Shown: positions 7,954 to 16,071 of the stretch, piece by piece
Layout of the letters: every line of letters starts with the position of its first letter
Numbering within the stretch: position 1 is the first letter of the stretch
Assembly (NCBI GenBank): GCA_934463425.1
Contig: CAKSJP010000005.1
Coordinates: forward strand, 1 to 64,000
DNA from: an uncultured Ruminococcus sp.
GTDB lineage: Bacteria; Bacillota; Clostridia; Oscillospirales; Ruminococcaceae
DNA length: 64,000 nucleotides
Direction: 5' to 3'
Position numbers and translations under genes: made by a program
Notes under the pieces: generated by a model
What the model was told of the DNA's origin: nothing
Databases searched by the model: none
What the model saw: the letters and a program-made list of their open reading frames with translations, nothing else

Positions 7954-9280
7954 TTTCATTTCCTCCTTCGTTTGCGAGTTCCTTTACGATGCCGTCATAT
8001 TCCTTGTCCAGCTTGTAGAACAGCATTACTGCTACCTGTGCTGCGCAGAGGATTGCCGGAATCCAGATAAAGGTAATCTCAGAACCTACGCTTGTGCCGG
8101 CTGCACCGATGACCCAGCCCAGGATCGCAGAACCCAGACCATTTCCGACCTTAAAGCCAAAGCTGGATGCAGAGTTGATGAGACCTTCGGTACGATAGCC
8201 GTTCTTCCACTCACCGTATTCAATGGTGTCGGATACAATAGCGAACATGCAGGAAGAGATGCCGGCATTGCCGATGCCCTTGAGGACGCAGGCGGTGATG
8301 ATGCCAGCCATATTTGTGCCGACAAAGCCGAACATTGCGAAGCCGATGCCATAAACAATTGCGCCGATGATCAGCATATTCCGCTTGCCGATCTTCTTGA
8401 TGAGGAATGCGGTAAAGAACATGACACCGATCTGTACCAGGTTTGCAACCAGGTTCATGGTGCCGACCATATTCTCATTGTGAAGGATATTTTTTGCGTA
8501 ATAAACCGCTGCGCCGCCGTTCAGGGAGTAGTTGATGAAGATGAATACCAGGGTCACGGTAATCATGATCCAATACTTGTTCTTGAACAACAAACCAATT
8601 CCTTTCAGAAACGGCACTTTTTCCTGCTTGGTTTCCTTTGCCGGTGCAACACGTTCTTTTGTTCCGGTAAAGGTGATCATAAATACGATCACTGCCAGGA
8701 TGCCGAATACAGCGAAGGTCTTTGTCCATGCAGAGAGGTTGTCGCCGAAAAACTGTACCAACGGCAGAGTCAGGTTGGTGATGAGCAGTGTGCCGGTGGT
8801 TGCGAGAATCATACGGAAGATGCTGAGAACAGAACGTTCGTACTGATTCTGTGTAATCAGTGCATTCAGCGTTGCATAAGGTACATTGATGGCTGTGTAC
8901 ACCACGGAAGAAACGAGGTTATAGGTGATGAAGATGTACACCAGTTTAGAGGTTTCACCCAGTCCGGAGGGGACGGAGAACAGCAGGATTCCGGCGAGGG
9001 CAAAGGGGATTGCCATGCGCAGGATCCACGGGCGGCACTTGCCGAACCGGGACTTGGTTCTGTCTACAATAACGCCCATGATTAGGTCAGTGATACCGTC
9101 GAATACTCTTGACAGCAACATAATGGTGCCGATGGTGACAGCACTGACATGAACATAATCGGTATAATAAAAGAGCAGGAATGCGGACATTGCGGAGTAG
9201 ATGATGTTACAGCCCAGATCTCCGCAGCCATAGGAAAAACGTTCCCAGAAGCTGATTTTTGTTTTTGAAGCGGAAGCCAT
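7946..9280 (-). CDS. GPH-family sugar:cation symporter (xyloside transporter)
   Basis: 444 residues with about 12 membrane helices. The GPH signature region (FERFSYGCGDLGCNIIYSAM at the start, then DGITDLIMGVIVDRTKSRFG, KCRPWILR) is clear, as in MelB, XylP and XynP. ATG at 9280 has AAAGGAGG upstream. Its stop overlaps the start of the GH43 gene, so the two are one operon: import of xylobiose or longer xylosides, then cleavage in the cytoplasm. Confidence 0.9.
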   Translation of the reverse strand: MASASKTKISFWERFSYGCGDLGCNIIYSAMSAFLLFYYTDYVHVSAVTIGTIMLLSRVFDGITDLIMGVIVDRTKSRFGKCRPWILRMAIPFALAGILLFSVPSGLGETSKLVYIFITYNLVSSVVYTAINVPYATLNALITQNQYERSVLSIFRMILATTGTLLITNLTLPLVQFFGDNLSAWTKTFAVFGILAVIVFMITFTGTKERVAPAKETKQEKVPFLKGIGLLFKNKYWIMITVTLVFIFINYSLNGGAAVYYAKNILHNENMVGTMNLVANLVQIGVMFFTAFLIKKIGKRNMLIIGAIVYGIGFAMFGFVGTNMAGIITACVLKGIGNAGISSCMFAIVSDTIEYGEWKNGYRTEGLINSASSFGFKVGNGLGSAILGWVIGAAGTSVGSEITFIWIPAILCAAQVAVMLFYKLDKEYDGIVKELANEGGNENA

Positions 9281-9301
9281 TTCGGTTTCCTCCTTTCGTG
9301 T

Positions 9302-9364
9302 TTTTGTTGTCTCTATTATAACCGATATTCCGACAGCTGAAAAGGCGGTATTCAGACAACAAAA
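9302..9364 (-). promoter_or_regulatory. Promoter of xyloside operon enclosed by an 11-bp inverted repeat
   Basis: On the minus strand TATAAT is preceded at 17 bp by a weak -35 (TTTTCA). A perfect inverted repeat, TTTTGTTGTCT at 9302-9312 and AGACAACAAAA at 9354-9364, encloses this core promoter. A weak -35 with flanking repeats suits control by an activator, possibly the AraC protein encoded just upstream. The binding factor is inferred. Confidence 0.55.
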
Positions 9365-9460
9365 TAGGGCAAATCCGACATTTGTGCAGATTTACCCATA
9401 GATAACCTATTTTAGGAAGTATCGCCCGAAGTTCGCCTGACAGTCCTGAACAACTTTGTT

Positions 9461-10309
9461 TTAATTCCGAAATTCCCGCCGTTTTTCTTTTGGCGTGCAG
9501 TGATAACGCTCCTTGAACAGCTGCATGGCATACTTATAATTGGTGCAGCCATGATCCTCAAAAATTGTTCCGATGCTGTGATCTGTTTCCTGCAGATCCC
9601 GGACAACCTTGTGCAGACGTATCTCATACAAATATTGCATTACCGTAAGTCCCAGCTGTTTCTTGAAAAGCTTGGACAAATAGTCCGGATTATAGCCGAA
9701 ATGCGCTGCGATGTCCTCCATCACGATTTTTTCGCTGTGATGATCTTCGATATACCGCATGATGTTCTTGACCTTATTGATAGAACGATTCCGCTTATTG
9801 ACTGCCTTATCCGTCAGCCGGATGGAATAGGAATGCACCAGCGTATACAACAGATCATAGAGCAGACTGTTGAACTTGAGCAGATATGCATCCGGACGCA
9901 CATCATAGACGATATACATGTCCGTAAAGATCTTCTTGATGCGTTCCAGACGTGTGACATCTACCGGATTTTCGGGGTGCATATCCACATGAAATTCCAA
10001 TAAGTCATATGCCGGAATGTATTTTTCCAGCACAGCGCTGGGAATCAGCAGTACGAGCGCCTTGTTTTTCTGTGCCGTCACCGAGTGGATCACTCTGGGA
10101 TTGACGATGGAAAATTCCCCGGGGTGCAGTGTCTGCCGGACGTTGTTTTCAAACTGGGTCACCATGCTCCCCTCGATCATGTACACTAGTTCCAGGCTGT
10201 TGTGCCAGTGGGGTGCAACATAGCTGCCGCTGTCCTCAGACAAATAAAACCGCACATCGATATCAGGATTGCTGGACACGATCTCGTGCCGAATGCCGTT
10301 GTTTTCCAT
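9461..10309 (-). CDS. AraC-family transcriptional regulator
   Basis: 282 residues. The N-terminal cupin-like sensor (SGSYVAPHWHNSLELVYMIE) is followed by a C-terminal double helix-turn-helix (about 185-280: IMRYIEDHHSEKIVMEDIAA, GYNPDYLSKLFKKQ, then GYKYAMQLFKERYHCTPKEKR-like). ATG 10309 has GGAGG at proper distance, so the upstream extension is not used. It lies 180 bp upstream of the xyloside operon on the same strand and probably senses xylose or a xyloside and activates that operon. Confidence 0.88.
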   Translation of the reverse strand: MENNGIRHEIVSSNPDIDVRFYLSEDSGSYVAPHWHNSLELVYMIEGSMVTQFENNVRQTLHPGEFSIVNPRVIHSVTAQKNKALVLLIPSAVLEKYIPAYDLLEFHVDMHPENPVDVTRLERIKKIFTDMYIVYDVRPDAYLLKFNSLLYDLLYTLVHSYSIRLTDKAVNKRNRSINKVKNIMRYIEDHHSEKIVMEDIAAHFGYNPDYLSKLFKKQLGLTVMQYLYEIRLHKVVRDLQETDHSIGTIFEDHGCTNYKYAMQLFKERYHCTPKEKRREFRN

Positions 10310-10404
10310 TTTCGCCTCCGGTATGTTTCTGTTCGTTTTATGTGGATATGTTGTAAGGCAATACCGCGAAAGCACATCTGGTTGTTTTGTGCGATATTTC
10401 CCTA

Positions 10405-10433
10405 ATTATAGCATATTATCTGAGATAATACAA
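10405..10433 (-). promoter_or_regulatory. AraC gene promoter with palindrome in the spacer
   Basis: Minus-strand -35 TTGTAT, 17-bp spacer, -10 TATAAT. The spacer and part of the -35 are covered by the palindrome ATTATCTGAGATAAT (10415-10429), 7-bp arms around one base. A protein bound there would block RNA polymerase, so autoregulation or repression is likely. Confidence 0.6.
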
Positions 10434-10490
10434 TAGCGGTTTTCCCATTTTCTGTATGTGTGAAAGTACATTGCCGCTGCATCCCGCTAC

Positions 10491-10519
10491 TTGACATCTA
10501 ATTCCAATCGAAGTATAAT
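10491..10519 (+). promoter_or_regulatory. Consensus sigma-A promoter of ugd
   Basis: TTGACA, 17-bp spacer, TATAAT: a full consensus pair 125 bases before the chosen ugd start. Confidence 0.85.
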
Positions 10520-10535
10520 ATAAAATAGGAGAATG

Positions 10536-10563
10536 CCGCAAAAATCAAGATGGCGTTTTGCGG
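10536..10563 (+). promoter_or_regulatory. Hairpin in ugd leader
   Basis: CCGCAAAA and TTTTGCGG form a perfect 8-bp stem in the transcribed leader about 15 bases after the promoter. No T run follows. It resembles a shortened copy of the dispersed palindrome family. Confidence 0.4.
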
Positions 10564-10643
10564 TCAAATCATGAGCATGCCGAAACGATGTTTTTATGGG
10601 AATCTGTTTCGTCAGACATGCAGTTATGGAAAGGAAAAAGCAA

Positions 10644-11894
10644 GTGAATCCAAAAAAGACAATTGCGATTGCCGGAACAGGCTATGTTGGTCTGTCCAAC
10701 GCGATTTTGCTGGCACAGCACAATAAAGTTTATGCAGTAGACATTATACCGGAAAAGGTAGAATGCATCAATCAGAAAAAATCACCGATCGTCGATCCGG
10801 AGATCGAGACCTATCTGGCAGAAAAAGAATTGGATCTGACAGCCACACTGGATGCTGAAGAGGCATACCGCCAGGCGGATTTTGTGGTGATTGCTGCACC
10901 CACCAATTATGACAGTCAGAAAAACTTCTTTGATACCTCTGCGGTGGAAGCAGTCATTCAGTTGGTTTTGCAATACAATCCTCATGCGATGATGGTTATA
11001 AAGTCCACCATCCCGGTTGGCTATACAGAATCCGTCCGCAAAAAGTTTGGAACGGAAAATATTCTGTTCAGCCCTGAATTTTTGCGGGAGGGCCGCGCCC
11101 TGTATGATAACCTCTATCCTTCCCGGATCATTGTGGGAACGGATTTGAAAAATCCGCTCCTGGCAGAAGCTGCGCATACTTTTGCCAGCCTTTTGCAGGA
11201 AGGTGCGCTGAAGGAACAGATCGATACGCTGTTTATGGGATTTACGGAAGCAGAAGCCGTAAAACTGTTTGCCAATACCTATCTGGCTCTGCGTGTCAGC
11301 TATTTCAATGAACTGGACACCTATGCAGAAATGAAAGGTCTGGACACCAAGCAGATCATTGACGGCGTGTGCTTAGATCCCAGAATCGGCAGTCACTACA
11401 ACAACCCCAGTTTTGGCTACGGCGGCTACTGCCTGCCCAAGGATACCAAACAGCTTCTGGCAAACTACGCTGACGTTCCGGAAAACCTGATCGAAGCTAT
11501 CGTTGCGGCCAACAGCACCCGCAAAGATTTTATTGCAGACCGCGTTCTCCAAAAGGCAGGCTACTATAGCTATGATGAGAATAATACCTATGACTGCGGA
11601 AAAGAAAAGCCGGTTGTTGTCGGCGTTTATCGCCTGACCATGAAAGCAAACAGCGATAATTTCCGGCAGTCCAGCATTCAGGGCGTAATGAAGCGGATCA
11701 AGGCAAAAGGAGCGCGTGTGGTGATCTATGAGCCGACGCTGAAGGATGGCAGTACCTTTTTCGGCAGCCAGGTAATCAATGACCTGGAGACCTTTAAGAA
11801 CACCTGCCAGGCGATCATTGCCAACCGTTATGACGCCTGCCTGGATGACGTCAAGGACAAGGTGTACACACGGGATATTTTCAGAAGAGATTAA
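10644..11894 (+). CDS. ugd: UDP-glucose 6-dehydrogenase
   Basis: 416 residues. The N-terminal Rossmann fold has [10 protein letters not shown] (Gly11, Gly13, Gly16) and the central helix carries [20 protein letters not shown]. The catalytic Cys lies in [13 protein letters not shown]. It oxidises UDP-glucose to UDP-glucuronate with 2 NAD+, for surface polysaccharide synthesis. The GTG at 10644 is preferred because GGAAAGGA precedes it; an in-frame ATG at 10626 has no ribosome site. It is monocistronic, between its own promoter and a strong terminator. Confidence 0.93.
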   Translation: MNPKKTIAIAGTGYVGLSNAILLAQHNKVYAVDIIPEKVECINQKKSPIVDPEIETYLAEKELDLTATLDAEEAYRQADFVVIAAPTNYDSQKNFFDTSAVEAVIQLVLQYNPHAMMVIKSTIPVGYTESVRKKFGTENILFSPEFLREGRALYDNLYPSRIIVGTDLKNPLLAEAAHTFASLLQEGALKEQIDTLFMGFTEAEAVKLFANTYLALRVSYFNELDTYAEMKGLDTKQIIDGVCLDPRIGSHYNNPSFGYGGYCLPKDTKQLLANYADVPENLIEAIVAANSTRKDFIADRVLQKAGYYSYDENNTYDCGKEKPVVVGVYRLTMKANSDNFRQSSIQGVMKRIKAKGARVVIYEPTLKDGSTFFGSQVINDLETFKNTCQAIIANRYDACLDDVKDKVYTRDIFRRD

Positions 11895-11951
11895 GGTAAT
11901 ACCGCAAGTCTGTAGCAGAAGATTCGGTGAAATAACCCAACCGCAAAAAAC

Positions 11952-11986
11952 AAATGCGTATCGGAAAAAAACTCCGATACGCATTT
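11952..11986. terminator. Bidirectional terminator between ugd and oleate hydratase
   Basis: Perfect 14-bp stem AAATGCGTATCGGA with its complement and a 7-base loop. T-rich flanks lie on both strands, so it can end both convergent transcripts. Confidence 0.9.
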
Positions 11987-12007
11987 TTTCGATGGGAGAG
12001 CATACGG

Positions 12008-13801
12008 TTATTCGATCAGACCGCTGTTTTTCAGCAGAATTTCAATATCCGTGCCCTTTACTTTTTTCAGAACGATTTTGAGCAGCTTCTTTTCCACAAA
12101 GGAAAGATTTTCGTCTGTGAGCGGCTTTTTGTCGATGGCATAATAGCAGGCGCGCAGCAGCTCCCGTACATCATACTTGCTGCCCCAGACTTCGGGGACA
12201 CCGCGGTCAATGTCCAACAGGGTATAGACAGACTCCATACCGGTACGCATGGAATATTCCGTGGTGAAGATCGTGTCCCTAGGCGTTTCGGCAAATTGTC
12301 CGATAAAGGCAAAGTTGACAGCACCCTCCGGAACGACACGAGGCCGGTCGCTCTCTTTTCGCGGCTGGAAAAAGGCGTTGATATACGGCATAAAGCAAGT
12401 AGTCGTATTGCAGGCGTTTTTTGCCAGACCGGCGATCTTTTCTTCCGGGATGCCGATGTGATAGAGCCACTCCTGACAAATCTCTTCACCGGTGCAGTCC
12501 CGCATGGCTTTTTTCACATAGTTTCCGGGTTTGTTGGTATTCAGAGAATACAGCCATACCAGAACCATATTTTTATCCTGCGACTTAAACTGCGGCTGGC
12601 GGTTGATGGTCCAGGAGAGATACCAGTTGTCGGTGCTGTCTTTTACGGTGACGATACCGCCGGTAGTGACCTTTCCGGCGCGGGGATCACGCTTGCATAC
12701 ACCGATAATGTGCTGAATGATCTCTTCGTCTGAGGTGGCGACAGTGGCACTCATCCAGTTTGTGGCATCAATGTCACTGCAAAATACCTCCGGCTTGCCG
12801 TATTCGCCGTGTTCTGCCTGTGCCGCAATGGCGTTCCACAGATCCCAGGATTCGCCGCTGCCGTTTTTGAGATGAGACAGATCCGGCGCGTGCGTCTGGT
12901 CGCCATAGCAGGAAGTATCTGTGCAGCAGCCATTGGTGATAAAGACCAGATCATCCTCGATCAGGTCGATGGTTTGTTCCCTGCCGTCCTTGCGGTATAC
13001 GATCTGCTTGGCAATCTTCTTGCTGCCGACCGTCTCAATGATTACATTTTTGACATCCATGCCGTATTCGATTCGGACACCGTGGGATTCCAGATACTTC
13101 ACCAGCGGCAGGATCATGCTCTCATACTGATTGTACTTGGTGAAGCGCAGTGCGCTGAAGTCCGGCAGTCCGTCGATGTGATGGACATAGCGGCACAGAT
13201 ACCGTTTCATTTCCAGTGCACTGGACCAGCGCTGAAATGCAAACATGGTCTGCCAGTACAGCCAGAAGTTGGTTTCCCAGAACGAATCCGGCAGAACATC
13301 GGAGATCTTCTTATCTTCCAGATCCTTTTCCGGTGTCAGAAACAGCTTGGAAAGCGCCATTGCCGATGCCTTGTCCAATGCAAACTTCTTGTCTGTATGG
13401 GCATCCTTGCCGCGGTCGATAGAGGCGCGGCAGAGGGAATAGTTCGGATCGTGTTTGTTCAGCCAGTAATATTCATCCAGGACAGAAACATTCGGTGTTT
13501 CGATGGAGGGAACATCCCGGAATGTATCCCACATCACTTCAAAATGGTTGTCCATTTCACGGCCGCCGCGCATGAAGAAGCCCTTGGTAATGTCCTTTCG
13601 TCCGTCACAGCTGCCGCCGGCGAGTTCCAGCTTTTCCAGCAAATGAATGTGTTCGCCCTTCATCTGACCGTCGCGAACCAGATAGAAAGCTGCGGTAAGA
13701 CCAGCGAGACCGGTGCCGATGATATAAGCCGATTTTTTGTCCACGTCCTTGGGCTTTTCCGGATGTGCAAATGATTCATAAGTTCCTGCGGAATAATACA
13801 T
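12008..13801 (-). CDS. ohyA: Oleate hydratase (FAD-dependent, myosin-cross-reactive antigen family)
   Basis: 597 residues. The FAD-binding motif YIIGTGLAGLTAAFYLVRDG is near residue 25, followed by the family blocks LLEKLELAGGSCDG and FMRGGREMDNHFEVMWD, and the later block FVFITNGCCTDTSCYGDQ-type sequence. ATG 13801 has AAGGAGG. It hydrates oleate and related unsaturated fatty acids to 10-hydroxy acids, a detoxification step at the membrane face. It lies downstream of a TetR gene and a bile salt hydrolase gene but has its own promoter and follows a terminator. Confidence 0.95.
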   Translation of the reverse strand: MYYSAGTYESFAHPEKPKDVDKKSAYIIGTGLAGLTAAFYLVRDGQMKGEHIHLLEKLELAGGSCDGRKDITKGFFMRGGREMDNHFEVMWDTFRDVPSIETPNVSVLDEYYWLNKHDPNYSLCRASIDRGKDAHTDKKFALDKASAMALSKLFLTPEKDLEDKKISDVLPDSFWETNFWLYWQTMFAFQRWSSALEMKRYLCRYVHHIDGLPDFSALRFTKYNQYESMILPLVKYLESHGVRIEYGMDVKNVIIETVGSKKIAKQIVYRKDGREQTIDLIEDDLVFITNGCCTDTSCYGDQTHAPDLSHLKNGSGESWDLWNAIAAQAEHGEYGKPEVFCSDIDATNWMSATVATSDEEIIQHIIGVCKRDPRAGKVTTGGIVTVKDSTDNWYLSWTINRQPQFKSQDKNMVLVWLYSLNTNKPGNYVKKAMRDCTGEEICQEWLYHIGIPEEKIAGLAKNACNTTTCFMPYINAFFQPRKESDRPRVVPEGAVNFAFIGQFAETPRDTIFTTEYSMRTGMESVYTLLDIDRGVPEVWGSKYDVRELLRACYYAIDKKPLTDENLSFVEKKLLKIVLKKVKGTDIEILLKNSGLIE

Positions 13802-13893
13802 AACGATTCCTCCTTGTGTCAGTGTTTGAAATTGGATTCCCATAAAAACTGCATGCATTTTTATGCGGATTTTGTTTTTATTGGTATGATTTT

Positions 13894-13921
13894 ATTATAC
13901 CCGAATTTTTAAAAATCACAA
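13894..13921 (-). promoter_or_regulatory. Oleate hydratase promoter with overlapping dyad
   Basis: Minus-strand -35 TTGTGA, 16-bp spacer, -10 TATAAT. GGTAT...ATACC dyad arms (about 13883-13901) overlap the -10 and are a candidate operator for the neighbouring TetR protein. Confidence 0.55.
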
Positions 13922-13932
13922 TCAGCAAAAAA

Positions 13933-13963
13933 GGCTCTGTGATAAAAAACTTATCACAGAGCC
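13933..13963 (-). terminator. Terminator of the bsh-tetR operon
   Basis: Perfect 13-bp stem GGCTCTGTGATAA with 5-base loop, followed on the minus strand by TTTTTT. It separates the TetR gene from the oleate hydratase promoter. Confidence 0.9.
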
Positions 13964-14060
13964 GAAAGGTGTAAAAAAATCCATCAAAACCGCCGCAATG
14001 ATAAAAAAATGACATCGCGTCTTGCATGTGTTTTTGCATTGCTGTCCGAGAAGATCATAT

Positions 14061-14615
14061 TCAAAGCCGGAATCGTGAAATTGCAGCAGAGATCGAACCC
14101 TGCAGCAGCTTTCCAAGCCGCGCAACAATTTCCTGCGGTGCTTCCCGCATATCGTTCTTGATCCAGTCCAGCATCACGCCGATAAAAATATAGGCGTAAA
14201 TTTTGGCGATAAACTGCTTGTCTTCGTCGCGAAGTGTCATGCCGGCAGATTCCTCATCGATCACATCCAGCAGCAGCTGATCTACCAGCGGCTGAAGATA
14301 CTTTTCCACCTGTTCCCGGTGGACGCAGCGGTAGACATTCAGGATAAAGGGCTTGTTTTCCTGCACTGCCGCAAAGATCTGCAAAAGTCCCTGCTGCCAG
14401 GTATCATAGGTCTTTTTCTTGTCTAATGCACGTTTGGCATCCTCCAGGCATGCCCATTCCACAAGGTCATAAATATCTTTGAAATGGTAGTAAAAAGTCA
14501 TGCGGTTGATGCCGCAGTCCTCGGTGATATCTCCAATGGTGATTTTGGTCAGCGGTTTTTTTAGCAGTAGATTTTTCAGAGATTGTTCCAGTGCGCGCTT
14601 GGTTACGTTTGACAT
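14061..14615 (-). CDS. TetR/AcrR-family regulator
   Basis: 184 residues. N-terminal HTH (about 8-52): ALEQSLKNLLLKKPLTKITI, DITEDCGINRMTFYYHFKD, typical of TetR proteins. The C-terminal effector domain resembles the DhaS-like TetR_C type. AAGGAGG precedes ATG 14615; it starts 20 bases after the bile salt hydrolase stop and is therefore co-transcribed with it. The likely targets are its own operon and oleate hydratase next door, with a fatty acid or bile acid as effector; the ligand is inference. Confidence 0.88.
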   Translation of the reverse strand: MSNVTKRALEQSLKNLLLKKPLTKITIGDITEDCGINRMTFYYHFKDIYDLVEWACLEDAKRALDKKKTYDTWQQGLLQIFAAVQENKPFILNVYRCVHREQVEKYLQPLVDQLLLDVIDEESAGMTLRDEDKQFIAKIYAYIFIGVMLDWIKNDMREAPQEIVARLGKLLQGSISAAISRFRL

Positions 14616-14635
14616 GGGGGATGTGCCGCCTCCTT

Positions 14636-15610
14636 TCAGTTTTGATGGCAGATTTGTTCCTGTGTCTGCATGGGATAGCAGACAAGCTGACTGCTGTCCA
14701 GATCTTCGTGGTGCATGTGAACCGCAGAGATCTGGTGATTGTTGTAGGTGCTGTAGTAATAGATGCCCCTGTCCGCATTGCAGCAGGAAGTGTAAATGGT
14801 GATCTCATACTGTTCGTCTCTCACTTCGCAGCATCCGCGCTGTTGATCGACTGCACCGAGAATGTGGAAAAATTGGCTGACGCTTTCTGTTTCTGAGTCA
14901 CCGGAAATCGCATTTGCCCGGACAAATGCTGCCCGTATAAAACGTGACTGGGACGACAGGTCACCGGGGAGTCCCAATGCACCCATGCCTCTGCTGTATG
15001 ACCGCAGCGGCAGCTCCTTTGAAAAAAGATTTTCGGGCTGTCTGGGAGAGAGATGCATATAGTCATTGAGCCGGAACATCTGTTCCGGAAAGGGTGGATT
15101 GTTTGTCAGCACACCGGCAGGATTTTCATAGACGTGGATTCCGTCTGCCGTGGCTTCCACCGTAATGGCCTGCGTTTTGTCGGCAATGATCCAATGCAGC
15201 TGTGCCGCCGGCATCTCCGCATGAAACGGTGTATCCAGGAGATTGAGCCGCCGGATCCGTTCTCTTGCTTCGGCAGCAGTGGCACACTGACTGAGAATCC
15301 ATGGGATAAATTCGTATTGTGCGACATTTTCCCTGTCATCTGGTTTGTTGGAATAGTGTGCATTTCCGACAAAGTTCAGCCCTGCCATGCAAAGCCCCTT
15401 TTCATTGACAGCATCATAGAAAAGCGGATATCCATTGGCAACATGCGCAGTACCAATCACTGCATAGTGCTGTTCTGATACGCTCATATGCAGAAATGGT
15501 AGCTTGTACTTTCGCGGAAGAATGACGATTTCTTCGCCGTATGAACTTTCATAGTCTAAGGTTCTGCCAAAATAAAAGTCTTTGGTTTGATAGGTTGCAG
15601 CAGTACACAT
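14636..15610 (-). CDS. bsh: Choloylglycine hydrolase family enzyme, probable bile salt hydrolase
   Basis: 324 residues. An Ntn hydrolase whose mature form begins at Cys2 (MCTAATY), with Arg16 and Asp19 in GRTLDY, Asn79 in NEKGLCMAGLNF, Asn170-171 in GVLTNNPPF and Arg223 in SSQSRFIRAAF. These are the catalytic set of bile salt hydrolases and penicillin V acylases. Length and the NEKGL..AGLNF block favour bile salt hydrolase. ATG 15610 follows AAAGGAG; no signal peptide. It is first gene of an operon with tetR. Substrate (taurine or glycine conjugates) cannot be read from sequence. Confidence 0.88.
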   Translation of the reverse strand: MCTAATYQTKDFYFGRTLDYESSYGEEIVILPRKYKLPFLHMSVSEQHYAVIGTAHVANGYPLFYDAVNEKGLCMAGLNFVGNAHYSNKPDDRENVAQYEFIPWILSQCATAAEARERIRRLNLLDTPFHAEMPAAQLHWIIADKTQAITVEATADGIHVYENPAGVLTNNPPFPEQMFRLNDYMHLSPRQPENLFSKELPLRSYSRGMGALGLPGDLSSQSRFIRAAFVRANAISGDSETESVSQFFHILGAVDQQRGCCEVRDEQYEITIYTSCCNADRGIYYYSTYNNHQISAVHMHHEDLDSSQLVCYPMQTQEQICHQN

Positions 15611-15630
15611 TTGCAAGCTCCTTTCAGGGA

Positions 15631-15672
15631 TATGATGAATCATATTATAACATAAAATTGCGAAAAATGCAA
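15631..15672 (-). promoter_or_regulatory. bsh promoter and candidate operator
   Basis: Minus-strand -35 TTGCAT, 17-bp spacer, -10 TATAAT (15644-15649). Just downstream, TATGATGAATCATA (15631-15644) is a 6+6 dyad between -10 and ribosome site, a plausible TetR operator. Confidence 0.6.
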
Positions 15673-15725
15673 ATGGGTATTTGCTATAGTTTTAAATTAT
15701 GCCTATAGATTGCAAAAAACATTTT

Positions 15726-15800
15726 AAACCTGTCTTTACAAAAAATATGCATGAACTTTCGAGTGTAATTATGCTGCGGACAAGAGAGGAAAAGTAGCAT
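15726..15800 (+). repeat. Partial copy of the 170-bp MITE-like element
   Basis: AACCTGTCTTTACA, then TTTCGAGTGTAATTATGCTG, then GGACAAG..GGAAAAGT match the left half of the elements at 38739-38910 and 39178-39345. The right half is replaced by a CACCA..ACTTTGTGTGGTGTTG palindrome at about 15804-15842. The rest of the 15611-16071 gap holds a short hairpin (GTCATCC/GGATGGC near 15867-15892) and the promoter region of the next gene. Confidence 0.6.
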
Positions 15801-16071
15801 GCAGCACCAGGTCCGCCTGACTACTTTGTGTGGTGTTGCTTTATGTGGATTTTCATAAACGTCAAAAGTCATCCTCTGACGTGGGGGATGGCTTTTCTGT
15901 GTTCGGATGCGGCGGCTTTCTGATTTTAAATTTTGTTTAACTCTGGTTTATGCGTATTTATGGCAGAACGGATACACTAGAAGTATAGAAACAGCACTGC
16001 ATGGGCGCATTGATGTGAGTCTGCTTCAAGGCAGTGTTGATAAAATACGCTGACAGAAAGGAAGTTTATCC

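Noticed and set aside
6709-8070. 453-codon plus-strand open frame opposite the GH43 gene
   Set aside because: Cys/His-rich shadow translation of a strong minus-strand gene; no coding features of its own.
12809-13774. 321-codon plus-strand frame opposite oleate hydratase
   Set aside because: Shadow of a well-supported gene on the other strand.
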